Origin: Actinomycetota bacterium
GTDB taxonomy: Bacteria > Actinomycetota > Acidimicrobiia > Acidimicrobiales > Ilumatobacteraceae
Direction of reading: 5' to 3'
Assembly (NCBI GenBank): GCA_005805045.1
Contig: SYNW01000159.1
Location: 1 to 10,134 of the forward strand
Length of the DNA: 10,134 nt
In this document: positions 1 through 7,729 of the stretch, piece by piece
Numbering within the stretch: position 1 is the first letter of the stretch
How the letters are laid out: every line of letters starts with the position of its first letter
Translations under genes and position numbers: made by a program
Notes under the pieces: model-generated
Told to the model about the DNA's origin: nothing
Seen by the model: only the letters and a program-made list of their open reading frames with translations
Databases searched by the model: none

Positions 1-993
1 CATTTGAGCGCCCAAGACTATGAACAACTGGGTGCACGAATTGTGCTTGGCAACACCTATCACTTGATGTTGAGACCCGGCGCGCAAGTCGTCGCCGACT
101 TTGGGGGACTCGGCGCGTTTTCGGGATGGAAGGGTTTGACTCTGACTGATTCCGGTGGGTTTCAAGTTTTTTCGTTGAATCCAGATGTTGACGACGATGG
201 TGTTTCGTTTCGTTCGACCTATGACGGTTCGTTGCATCGCTTCACGCCAGAGTCGGCTGTCCAGACTCAACAACTAATTGGTGCAGACATTCAAATGGTG
301 TTGGATGTCTGCGCGGCTTTGCCTTCGACCGATGAGGTGATCAAACTGGCACTGAAACGAACTTCAAGTTGGGCCAAGCGTGCGAAGGCGACGCATGCTC
401 GTGACGACCAAAGTTTGTTCGGCATCGTGCAGGGTGGCATCGACCCTGATCTTCGCCGAGAGAGTGCCAAGATCACCGCTGATTTGGATTTTGACGGCTA
501 TGGAATTGGCGGACTTTCGGTTGGCGAGACTCGCGAAGAAATGTTGGTTGCATTGACCGCGGCAATCGAGCATCTACCTCGCGACCGTCCGCGATATTTA
601 ATGGGTGTCGGCGACCCGGCGTCATTGGTTGAGGCCGTCAATTTGGGCGTCGATCAATTCGACTGCGTGATGCAAACTCGCATCGGAAGACACGGAACCG
701 CGCTTACTTCGAGTGGAAAGTTGAACATCACGCGCGCAGAGTTTTCGACCAGTCAAGACCCGATCGATGTGCGGTGCAATTGCTTGGTGTGTCAACGACA
801 TACGAGGGGCTATATTCGACATCTTTTCCAGGTCAATGAACCCACAGCGGCACGGCTTGTTTCAATGCATAACATCGCATTTACTTTGAACCTGATGCAA
901 CAAATGCGCGACGCCATCGTCAAGGGTGAGTTCGCCAGCCTGCGAAAGTCTGTATTGGCTGTCTGGGCAGACACTGCCGACGAGAAGTTGTAA
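1..993 (+). CDS. tgt: tRNA-guanine(34) transglycosylase, 5'-truncated by the window edge
   Basis: The enzyme exchanges guanine at the wobble position of GUN-anticodon tRNAs for a queuosine precursor (preQ1 in most bacteria). The frame is open from base 1; by comparison with the E. coli enzyme about 45-50 N-terminal codons lie outside the window, so the TTG at 4 is not taken as the start. Numbering from that TTG, visible hallmarks are GNTYHL (16-21), the substrate-binding DSGGFQ (49-54), GIVQGG (140-145), the catalytic FDCV segment with the presumed nucleophile Asp220, and a zinc site of Cys258, Cys260, Cys263 and His289. The C-terminus is complete. Two usually conserved positions differ: the CVxPTR motif reads CVMQTR, and the region equivalent to DECTP reads DVCAALP. 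Catalytic residues are intact, so the enzyme is probably active. It sits 18 bases before yajC, as in the common queA-tgt-yajC-secDF order. The family assignment is secure; the exact base substrate cannot be read from sequence. Confidence 0.96.
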   Translation, partial: HLSAQDYEQLGARIVLGNTYHLMLRPGAQVVADFGGLGAFSGWKGLTLTDSGGFQVFSLNPDVDDDGVSFRSTYDGSLHRFTPESAVQTQQLIGADIQMVLDVCAALPSTDEVIKLALKRTSSWAKRAKATHARDDQSLFGIVQGGIDPDLRRESAKITADLDFDGYGIGGLSVGETREEMLVALTAAIEHLPRDRPRYLMGVGDPASLVEAVNLGVDQFDCVMQTRIGRHGTALTSSGKLNITRAEFSTSQDPIDVRCNCLVCQRHTRGYIRHLFQVNEPTAARLVSMHNIAFTLNLMQQMRDAIVKGEFASLRKSVLAVWADTADEKL

Positions 994-1011
994 CCCCTAG
1001 ACTTGCATGCT

Positions 1012-1389
1012 ATGTCTTTAACTTTCAATTCGTTGTTTTCGACCACTTTTTTAAACCTCGTTGGCGCCGCGGCTGAAAAGCCCGCCGCGAATCCGATCTT
1101 GAGTTTTCTGCCGCTGGTATTGATTTTTGCAGCGATGTATTTTTTGTTGTTGCGCCCGCAACGCAAGCGCCAAAAAGAAACTGCAAACTTGCAAAAGAGC
1201 ATCGCCGTAGAAGATGAGGTAGTGCTCAACTCGGGTATTTACGGCTTTGTCTCTGCGATCGAGGATGAGTTTATTTGGCTTGAAATTGCCAAAGGTGTCG
1301 AAAAAGGTGTCGAAAAAGGTGTCGAAATTCGCGTGTCCAAAGGTATGGTCGCGAGAAAAATTTCTGCCGAGCAAAAGCCTGAACAGTAA
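1012..1389 (+). CDS. yajC: YajC, small membrane subunit of the Sec accessory complex
   Basis: YajC is a single-pass inner-membrane protein that associates with SecD and SecF and supports SecYEG-dependent export. The product has 125 residues, slightly long for the family. A hydrophobic segment at about 27-47 is followed by the family signature RPQRKRQKE (48-56) and a small soluble domain with EVVLNSGIYGFV (69-80) and EIRVSKGMVA (105-114). I prefer the ATG at 1012, which gives a normal N-terminus; an in-frame TTG at 1003 would add three residues. Neither has a recognisable Shine-Dalgarno sequence. An oddity is three tandem KGVE units at 94-105 where relatives usually have a single such turn before EIRV. 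The gene lies between tgt and secD, its usual place, and is probably co-transcribed with both. Confidence 0.94.
   Translation: MSLTFNSLFSTTFLNLVGAAAEKPAANPILSFLPLVLIFAAMYFLLLRPQRKRQKETANLQKSIAVEDEVVLNSGIYGFVSAIEDEFIWLEIAKGVEKGVEKGVEIRVSKGMVARKISAEQKPEQ
1291..1326 (+). repeat. Three perfect tandem copies of a 12-base in-frame unit in yajC
   Basis: The unit AAAGGTGTCGAA occurs at 1291-1302, 1303-1314 and 1315-1326 without a mismatch. It is in frame and encodes KGVE three times near the end of the conserved YajC soluble domain. Perfect identity at the DNA level suggests recent slippage or duplication, and length changes of 12 bases would keep the frame. Confidence 0.95.
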
Positions 1390-1429
1390 TTTTGCGTAAG
1401 TCATCCAAATTGAGATTGTTTGAACGCAG

Positions 1430-3007
1430 ATGAATAGACGTCGCCAGATCATTTCGTTGATACTTTTGATACTGGTCGTTGCGACTGGTTTGATCGCGAA
1501 TTTGGTTGCGGGCAACACCCCGGCTCTGGGTCTTGACTTGCAGGGTGGGGCATCGGTTACTTTGCAACCAGATGGCGAATTTGACCAGGCTGGTTTGGAT
1601 GTCGCAGTCGAAATCATTCGCGCGCGAGTCGACTCAATTGGTGTAGCCGAGCCAGAAATCATCCTGCAAGGCAGCACGGTCATTGTCAATTTGCCCGGCG
1701 TAAAAGACCAGCAGCAGGCGCTCGACATAATCGGTCGCACGGGCGAACTTTTGCTGCGGCCAGTATTGCAAACGGGCATCCTCAATGAAAACCCTGACAC
1801 AACGGTGCCGACGAGTTCGACAACTGTGCCCGGACAGACTCCTGACTCTGTCGAAGATGGAGCAGGCATAGTCTCGGGTGGTCCGGGCGCTTCGAAAGTC
1901 TTTTCTTCAGCAACGACTGTTCCTGATTCGGCGACAAGCTCAACTCAAGTTGCTGCAACCGACACGTCGGTCGCAGTTTCAACTGATATTCCACAAGATG
2001 TTGCGCCAACTCTTGGACTTGGTGACGACCCGAATGATCCAACACAAACAGTGTTACTGCTCGACAAGCAAGGCGTTGCCTATGTTGTCGGTCCCGCCGG
2101 CGCGTCCGGAAAAGTTTTCAAAAATGACGCACGAGCCGATGTCGAAACAGGGCAGTGGGCGGTGGTCGTTGGTTTGCGTAGCGGCCCAGATGGCGATCAA
2201 CTATGGAACCAACTCGCCGCAGCGTGCTTCAACAGAACCGCCGTGTGTCCGACTGGGCAGTTGGCGATGGTTTTGGACGGCATAGTAATTTCCGCGCCGA
2301 CTGTCAATGAACCAGAGTTCACGGGTGGAACAGTGCAGATCACGGGTTCATTCACTGCCGATGAAGCACGCGAGTTGGCAAAGATTCTTGAGTTCGGCGC
2401 CGTACCTGTTCGTTTTGGTGTCTCGCAAGCGCAAACTGTTTCAGCAACCTTGGGTTCTGATTCGATGCGCGCAGCATTGATCTCAGGTTTGGTCGGTATC
2501 TTGCTCGTGGGATTGTTGTTGTTGGCGTATTACCGATTGATGGCGGTGTTCGTGCTGGCAGGTATGAGCGTCTCGATCGCCTTCTTATGGAGCTTGACTT
2601 CCTTGTTGTCGCGCACCAACGGACTAGCGCTCTCGCTGTCGGGTATTGCTGGCATCATCGTTTCAGTCGGCATCGCAGTCGACTCGTACATAGTATTTTT
2701 TGAGCGAATTAAAGACGAAATTCGTTTGGGTAAGACACTAAAAAATTCGGCGCTACGCAGTTTTGAGTCGGCATGGCGCACCATCGTGGCCGCAGATACT
2801 GTCTCGTTTATCGCGGCGATTGTTTTGTGGTATCTCACTGTTGGCTCGGTGCGGGGTTTTGCGTTCTTCCTCGGTATCTCGGCGTTGACGGATATTCTCG
2901 TCACCTATTTCTTTACTCGCAACGCCGTGCTTCTGTTCGCGCGCTCGAAGCGTGTGCAGGGTCGCAAAGTTCTTGGTATTCAAACCGTCAAGCCTGAGGT
3001 GATGTGA
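1430..3007 (+). CDS. secD: Protein translocase subunit SecD
   Basis: SecD pairs with SecF and uses the proton motive force to help draw secreted proteins across the membrane after SecYEG/SecA translocation. The 525-residue product has a first membrane helix at about 7-27, the family motif LGLDLQGG (33-40), a P1-type exoplasmic domain, and the conserved LDGIVISAPTVN (282-293) and EFGAVPV (321-327) segments. A bundle of five further helices follows at roughly 347-367, 372-394, 401-424, 450-469 and 476-498. The fourth helix carries the proton-path region with AVDSYIVFFERIKDE (416-430), including Asp418. A Thr/Ser/Val/Pro-rich low-complexity insert occupies about 123-205. Cys266 and Cys273 lie in the exoplasmic domain and could form a disulfide. 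The ATG at 1430 leads straight into a basic N-terminus and the first helix, which supports this start, although no Shine-Dalgarno sequence is evident. The stop overlaps the start of secF. Confidence 0.97.
   Translation: MNRRRQIISLILLILVVATGLIANLVAGNTPALGLDLQGGASVTLQPDGEFDQAGLDVAVEIIRARVDSIGVAEPEIILQGSTVIVNLPGVKDQQQALDIIGRTGELLLRPVLQTGILNENPDTTVPTSSTTVPGQTPDSVEDGAGIVSGGPGASKVFSSATTVPDSATSSTQVAATDTSVAVSTDIPQDVAPTLGLGDDPNDPTQTVLLLDKQGVAYVVGPAGASGKVFKNDARADVETGQWAVVVGLRSGPDGDQLWNQLAAACFNRTAVCPTGQLAMVLDGIVISAPTVNEPEFTGGTVQITGSFTADEARELAKILEFGAVPVRFGVSQAQTVSATLGSDSMRAALISGLVGILLVGLLLLAYYRLMAVFVLAGMSVSIAFLWSLTSLLSRTNGLALSLSGIAGIIVSVGIAVDSYIVFFERIKDEIRLGKTLKNSALRSFESAWRTIVAADTVSFIAAIVLWYLTVGSVRGFAFFLGISALTDILVTYFFTRNAVLLFARSKRVQGRKVLGIQTVKPEVM
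2996..3001 (+). promoter_or_regulatory. Shine-Dalgarno sequence of secF
   Basis: GAGGTG lies inside the last codons of secD, five bases before the ATG at 3007. That spacing favours ATG 3007 over the in-frame GTG at 3004, which would be only two bases away. It is the only clear Shine-Dalgarno site I see before any start in the window. Confidence 0.7.
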
Positions 3008-4143
3008 TGAAAAATTTATTTGTAGGGTTCGGTCGTCTTTATCGTGGAGAGACGACTTTTGACTTCATCGGCAAACGAGTGATCGGCTTCACAGTTTCGC
3101 TGGTGGTCGTGTTGGCAGGTGGAGTTTCACTGTTGGTTCAGGGGCTTGAACTTGGCATTGACTTTCGGGGCGGGGTGGCTTGGGAAGTGCCAGCCGGATC
3201 AATTACTGATCAAGACGCCCGTGAAGTTCTTGAAGCCAACAACATCGAGTCGACAAATGCCAAAATTCAGTTTTTGACGGGTAGTGAATCGCAAGTGATG
3301 CGAGTGCAGGTCGGTGACCAGTCCGAAGATGTTCGATTGGCAACACAGGAGTCGTTCGCCGAACTCGCAAAAGTCGAAGTCCAAGAGGTGAGCGTGGCTT
3401 CAGTTAGTTCTTCTTGGGGACGCAGCATCACCGAAAAAGCAATTCGTGCGTTGCTCGTGTTTTTCGTCGTCGTATCTCTCTATATTTCGTGGCGACTCGA
3501 ATGGAAGATGGCAATCACAGCGTTTGTTGCGATGGTGCACGACGTGCTGCTCAGTGTGGGCGTCTACTCGCTCTTTGGTTTCGAAGTCACTCCTGCAACG
3601 GTCGTCGCCTTCTTGACGATCTTGGGCTACTCGCTTTACGACACGGTTGTGGTGTTCGACCGGGTTCAAGAAAACGCGCAAAAGTTTGCAACTTCGCGCC
3701 AGTCGTTCGCCAATGTCGCCAACGTCTCGACCAATGAAGTGCTTGCAAGATCACTTAACACGACACTTTCGTCGGCATTGCCAGTCTTGTCGTTGTTGGT
3801 GGTCGGCTCAATGCTGCTTGGCGCCAAAAGTCTCGAAGAATTCGCGGTGGCACTGTTGGTCGGCATGTTCGCCGGCACGTATTCATCGATTTTTGTGGCG
3901 GTACCCCTCTTGGATTTGCTCAAGCGCAACGAAGTTAAGTACAAGCCGTTCAAGGAACAACGCGCCACCGGCGCAGCAATGGCAGAACTCATGGGTCTGG
4001 GTGCAATCACAAAACCGGCGAGGGGAACTGTGACATCTGGCGACGAAGCGGGTCAGAGTGCCCAAGACGCAGCCGGCAAAGTTGTACAACGAGCCTCATC
4101 CGTGCTCACGCATCCGCCGCGACCACGCAAAAAACGCCGTTAG
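3007..4143 (+). CDS. secF: Protein translocase subunit SecF
   Basis: SecF is the partner of SecD in the proton-driven export complex. From ATG 3007 the product has 378 residues; GTG at 3004 would add one. It shows a first membrane helix at about 25-46, the family motif GIDFRGG (50-56), an exoplasmic domain to about residue 138, and five more helices between roughly 144 and 305. The conserved segment GYSLYDTVVVFDRVQEN (207-223) has the Tyr form, which I associate with actinobacteria; many other bacteria have Asn there. The conserved RSLNTTLSSALPVL stretch (248-261) is also present. The C-terminal tail of about 70 residues is hydrophilic, rich in Ala, Gly and Ser, and ends in a strongly basic PRPRKKRR, presumably cytoplasmic. 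The start overlaps the secD stop by one base, which suggests translational coupling and equal subunit supply. The TAG stop lies 15 bases before rel. Confidence 0.97.
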   Translation: MKNLFVGFGRLYRGETTFDFIGKRVIGFTVSLVVVLAGGVSLLVQGLELGIDFRGGVAWEVPAGSITDQDAREVLEANNIESTNAKIQFLTGSESQVMRVQVGDQSEDVRLATQESFAELAKVEVQEVSVASVSSSWGRSITEKAIRALLVFFVVVSLYISWRLEWKMAITAFVAMVHDVLLSVGVYSLFGFEVTPATVVAFLTILGYSLYDTVVVFDRVQENAQKFATSRQSFANVANVSTNEVLARSLNTTLSSALPVLSLLVVGSMLLGAKSLEEFAVALLVGMFAGTYSSIFVAVPLLDLLKRNEVKYKPFKEQRATGAAMAELMGLGAITKPARGTVTSGDEAGQSAQDAAGKVVQRASSVLTHPPRPRKKRR

Positions 4144-4158
4144 CACTACGCTTTAATC

Positions 4159-6417
4159 GTGGCCACCTCATCAAGGGTGCTGCCGTGGCGGCGCCAAAGT
4201 GCAACGATTGCCGAAGAGCTATCGCCGTTGTTGAGCGCCTACAAGTCGCGTCATCCGAAAGGGTCGGTATCGCTGATCAATGCGGCCTACGAAATGGCGC
4301 GTTCGGCGCACGCAAATCAAAATCGATCCAGTGGCGAACTTTACATCAATCATCCGATTGCGGTCGCACGAATAGTCGCCGATATTGGTCTAGACGAAGT
4401 TTCAATAGTGGCCGCACTTCTGCATGACGCCGTAGAAGACACCGAGATCACCATCGCCGATGTTGAAAGCAATTTTGGCAGTGAAGTTTCGGCGATTGTC
4501 GATGGTGTCACGAAACTTGAAAGATTGCAGTTTGACTCAAAAGAAGCGCAGCAGGCCGCAACGATGCGCAAGATGCTCGTGGCGATGGCACGCGACTTGC
4601 GGGTATTGATGATCAAACTTGCCGATCGGTTGCACAACATGCGCACCATTGCCGCGGTGTCGCATGACAAGCAACAGAGAGTTGCTCAAGAAACTCTGGA
4701 TATTTACGCACCATTGGCGCACCGCCTTGGAATGCAGGAAATCAAACAGCAACTCGAAGATCTGGCGTTCGCTGCTTTATATCCAAAGCGTTACGCAGAG
4801 CTTGACCATCTCGTCGCCATGCGCGCACCAGAACGCAATGTTTATTTGGCAAAGACGATTGGTCAAGTGCAGATATGGCTCGAAGAAGTCAAGATCAAAG
4901 CCGAGTTGACGGCTCGTGGCAAGCATTTATGGAGCATCTACGAAAAAATGGTGCAAAAAAGTCGCGAGTTCGATGATATTTACGACCTGTTGGCGATTCG
5001 TATCGTCGTTGAATCTGAAAAAGATTGCTACACGGTGCTCGGCGCAATTCACGGGCACTGGAAGCCGATCGTCGGAAGATTCAAGGATTACATCGCTATG
5101 CCTAAGTTCAATTTGTATCAATCCCTGCATACGACGGTCGTTGGTCCAGGTGGCAAACCGATTGAAGTTCAGATTCGTACACGAGAGATGCATCAACGTG
5201 CAGAGTGGGGTGTTGCTTCGCACTGGGCATACAAGGACACGGCCATACAAGGTGACATCGACTGGTTGAATCGGATCATCGATTGGCAAGGTGAAGTGTC
5301 TGACCCAAGTCAGTTCTTGGAGATTCTCAAAACTGATTTGGATCAAGACGAGTTGTTCTTGTTCACGCCCAAAGGTCGGGTAATAACATTGCCGGCTTTG
5401 TCGACGCCAGTCGATTTCGCCTACGCAGTGCACACCGAGGTTGGTCACAGTTGCATGGGCGCAAGAGTCAATGGTCGATTGGTGCCGCTCGACTACAAGC
5501 TCGCTTCAGGTGACACCTGCGAAGTTTTGGTTTCACAAGGCGAAACAAATGAGCCATCCCAAGATTGGCTCGAGTTCGTAGTTTCCCCCAAGGCTAGGAG
5601 CAAGATCAAACAATGGCTTACGCGTGAGCGTCTTGAAGACCTGGTTGAAAACGGACGAGACGAACTCGTCGAGCGCCTTCGGCAGGCGGGTTTGCCCGCA
5701 CAAAAGATTATTTCATCCCAAGTTTTGTTGGATGAAATCACCACTTTGAACTTCGCCGATGCGAGCGAATTTTTTGCTGCGATCGGAAATCAGCGCGTTG
5801 ACGCCGTAGCGATCGTCGAACGACTGTCGAAACGAATGCGCGACGGCGTTCAGCCGGATCAACTTTCAATGCCATCAGTTGGCGCAACCGGCACTGCATC
5901 TCCACAGAAAAACGGGGTGCATGTAGAAGGAATGCCGGACGTGCTCGTGCGGCTATCGCGCTGCTGCACGCCAGTTCCACCCGATGAAGTTATGGGTTTT
6001 GTCACCAAGGGTCGTGGCGTCACGGTGCATCGCACCGATTGCGCCAACGCTGCCGCGCTTGTATCCCAAGATGCCGCGCGGGTTGTTGATGTCGACTGGT
6101 CTCGTGAGAGTTCGGACACGATGTTCGTTGCCGCGGTCGAAGTGAAAGCGCTTGATCGTTCGCGTTTGTTGCGTGATGTTGCCAACGCGCTCTCGGACGA
6201 GCACGTGAACATAGTCGCTTGTGCGACGCATACCGGCGAAGATCGGGTTGCGCGAATGCGGTTTGAATTTGAGTTCGCTGACCCGGGCCATTTGCAGTCT
6301 GTGCTTCGAATGATCAAGCGAATCGAAGGGGTTTACGATGTCGGTCGGGCCTTGCCAGGTGTTGTCCAAGATGTTGTTGACGGCGATGACATTGACCATC
6401 CGTCGGCCTCTAGATGA
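4159..6417 (+). CDS. rel: Bifunctional (p)ppGpp synthetase/hydrolase (long RSH)
   Basis: This stringent-response enzyme makes (p)ppGpp from ATP and GTP or GDP when uncharged tRNA enters the ribosome, and can degrade it again. The 752-residue product has the full domain set. An HD hydrolase domain (about 45-200) contains His65, the HDxxED motif at 89-94 and ADRLHN at 155-160. The synthetase domain (about 250-375) contains YDLLAIR with Asp276, RFKD at 307-310, and EVQIR with Glu336; RFKD is the form typical of bifunctional enzymes. A TGS domain (about 398-458) includes His425. A helical region follows, then a zinc-finger/conserved-cysteine segment (Cys602, Cys603, His624, Cys628), and a C-terminal ACT domain (about 655-730). 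All catalytic signatures are intact. The GTG at 4159 is the first possible start after the in-frame secF stop and has no obvious Shine-Dalgarno sequence. Two TGA stops stand in tandem at 6415-6420. The apt gene often found just upstream in actinobacteria is absent. Confidence 0.97.
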   Translation: MATSSRVLPWRRQSATIAEELSPLLSAYKSRHPKGSVSLINAAYEMARSAHANQNRSSGELYINHPIAVARIVADIGLDEVSIVAALLHDAVEDTEITIADVESNFGSEVSAIVDGVTKLERLQFDSKEAQQAATMRKMLVAMARDLRVLMIKLADRLHNMRTIAAVSHDKQQRVAQETLDIYAPLAHRLGMQEIKQQLEDLAFAALYPKRYAELDHLVAMRAPERNVYLAKTIGQVQIWLEEVKIKAELTARGKHLWSIYEKMVQKSREFDDIYDLLAIRIVVESEKDCYTVLGAIHGHWKPIVGRFKDYIAMPKFNLYQSLHTTVVGPGGKPIEVQIRTREMHQRAEWGVASHWAYKDTAIQGDIDWLNRIIDWQGEVSDPSQFLEILKTDLDQDELFLFTPKGRVITLPALSTPVDFAYAVHTEVGHSCMGARVNGRLVPLDYKLASGDTCEVLVSQGETNEPSQDWLEFVVSPKARSKIKQWLTRERLEDLVENGRDELVERLRQAGLPAQKIISSQVLLDEITTLNFADASEFFAAIGNQRVDAVAIVERLSKRMRDGVQPDQLSMPSVGATGTASPQKNGVHVEGMPDVLVRLSRCCTPVPPDEVMGFVTKGRGVTVHRTDCANAAALVSQDAARVVDVDWSRESSDTMFVAAVEVKALDRSRLLRDVANALSDEHVNIVACATHTGEDRVARMRFEFEFADPGHLQSVLRMIKRIEGVYDVGRALPGVVQDVVDGDDIDHPSASR

Positions 6418-6455
6418 TGATTCTCCTGCGTCGTCAAAGCGTCTAGCCTTCACGC

Positions 6456-7712
6456 GTGCCTGAATTTAAGACTTCTCCCGGTACCCGCGACATTTTGGCG
6501 CCACAGTCTGGGCGTTGGCGAGCTTTTCAAGAAGTTTTTGCCCACACCGTTGAGGCAGCAGGTTATTGCTACATAATTCCGCCGATGTTCGAAGACCTAG
6601 ATGTGTTTTTGCGTCTCGGCGAGACGACCGAGGTGGTTACAAAAGAGATGTACGACTTTCAGGACAAAGGTGGTCGACACGTTGCACTGCGGCCCGAGCA
6701 AACAGCAGGGGTCTGTCGGGCTTATGTCGAGCATCGACCAATTACTCCGTGGAAAGTTTGGTATGCGGGCCCAAATTTTCGATACGAAAAACCCCAGCAG
6801 GGTAGATATCGACAGTTTGATCAAGTCGGAGTGGAAGCCCTCGGGGCTGACGACCCGCTGTTGGATGCCGAGGTCATCGCCCTGGCGGCAAAATTCTTTG
6901 TTGATCTTGGTCTAAAAAAAGTTCATCTTTCGGTGAACACTCTCGGGGATGCGGGAGACCGCGAACGATATTCTCAAATACTGCTCAAATACTTTTCGTC
7001 CCACGAAAAGGATCTCACGAGTGACAGTCGCGCAACTTTGGCGCGCAATCCGTTGCGCGTGCTCGATTCAAAACGCGAACCGGATCAAAAAGTAATCGCT
7101 GGAGCACCAGCAATTCGTGAGTCGATTGGTGAAAGCGCCAATCAACATTTTGATGCCGTATTGCGGGCACTTGATGCACTGAATGTCTCGTACGAGATAA
7201 ACAATCGACTCGTGCGCGGGCTTGATTATTATCGTCGCACAACATTTGAATTCACCTCGCTAGCACTCGATGCGGCACACACGGCGATAGGCGGGGGTGG
7301 GCGCTACGACGGTCTAGTTGAAGCACTTGGCGGTCCGGCGACACCTGGCATTGGTTTTGCTCTGGGGCTCGATCGCACCCTTTTGGCCTGTGATGCCGAA
7401 AACACATTCGCCGCACCAACAACTGCCGTGCAGATATTCGTGGTCGACACGGTAGATGGTCGCCATGCGCATGAACTGTGTCATTTGTTGCGCCAGAACG
7501 GTGTCAGTGCCGATCGTGCATACGATTTGCGCAGCATTAAAGCCCAAATGAAGTCGGCAGATCGCAGTTCGGCGAGCGTCGCCTTGATAATCGGGTCAGA
7601 TGAAGTACAAAATTCGACAATAATGTTGCGCAAGATGGGCTCTGGGGAGCAATACTCGATTGCCCGCAAAGATGTGATCGGCGAAGTTTTGAGGGCACTT
7701 AATGTCAAATGA
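6456..7712 (+). CDS. hisS: Histidine--tRNA ligase (HisRS), class II
   Basis: The enzyme charges tRNA-His with histidine using ATP. The 418-residue length is normal for the bacterial form. Near the N-terminus is GTRDILAP (9-16), followed by the motif 1 helix. Motif 2 spans about 101-124 and includes the FRYEKPQQGRYRQFDQ core. The histidine-binding motif LVRGLDYYR lies at 252-260, and motif 3 (GGGRYDGL, then GIGFALGLDR) at 280-307. A C-terminal anticodon-binding domain begins near 325. The ATP/His-binding segment usually written RPEGTA reads RPEQTA (79-84), an unusual residue at a well-conserved position. The GTG at 6456 gives the expected N-terminus, PEFKTSPGTRD. No Shine-Dalgarno sequence is visible in the 38-base gap after rel, and the gap shows no T-box-like leader or strong hairpin. 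Pairing with aspS is common in bacteria. Confidence 0.97.
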   Translation: MPEFKTSPGTRDILAPQSGRWRAFQEVFAHTVEAAGYCYIIPPMFEDLDVFLRLGETTEVVTKEMYDFQDKGGRHVALRPEQTAGVCRAYVEHRPITPWKVWYAGPNFRYEKPQQGRYRQFDQVGVEALGADDPLLDAEVIALAAKFFVDLGLKKVHLSVNTLGDAGDRERYSQILLKYFSSHEKDLTSDSRATLARNPLRVLDSKREPDQKVIAGAPAIRESIGESANQHFDAVLRALDALNVSYEINNRLVRGLDYYRRTTFEFTSLALDAAHTAIGGGGRYDGLVEALGGPATPGIGFALGLDRTLLACDAENTFAAPTTAVQIFVVDTVDGRHAHELCHLLRQNGVSADRAYDLRSIKAQMKSADRSSASVALIIGSDEVQNSTIMLRKMGSGEQYSIARKDVIGEVLRALNVK

Positions 7713-7729
7713 AAGCGCAGTATTAGTCA

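Noticed and set aside
1390..1429. Possible hairpin in the yajC-secD gap (TGCGT near 1393, ACGCA near 1424)
   Set aside because: The stem is only five base pairs with a loop of about 25 bases and no following T-run, so it is expected by chance and not a credible terminator or riboswitch.
1051..1869. A 272-codon open frame on the minus strand across yajC and the start of secD
   Set aside because: It is a shadow of two well-supported + strand genes. Its translation looks like no known family, and its FDTF-type repeat is just the complement of the yajC KGVE repeat.
4141..4161. The secF TAG stop is in the same frame as rel, so read-through would fuse SecF to Rel
   Set aside because: One junction in three is in frame by chance. 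The stop is followed by a normal GTG start, and no read-through signal is evident.
6418..6455. A T-box or other leader regulating hisS
   Set aside because: The 38-base gap is too short for a T-box and shows no stem or antiterminator pattern.
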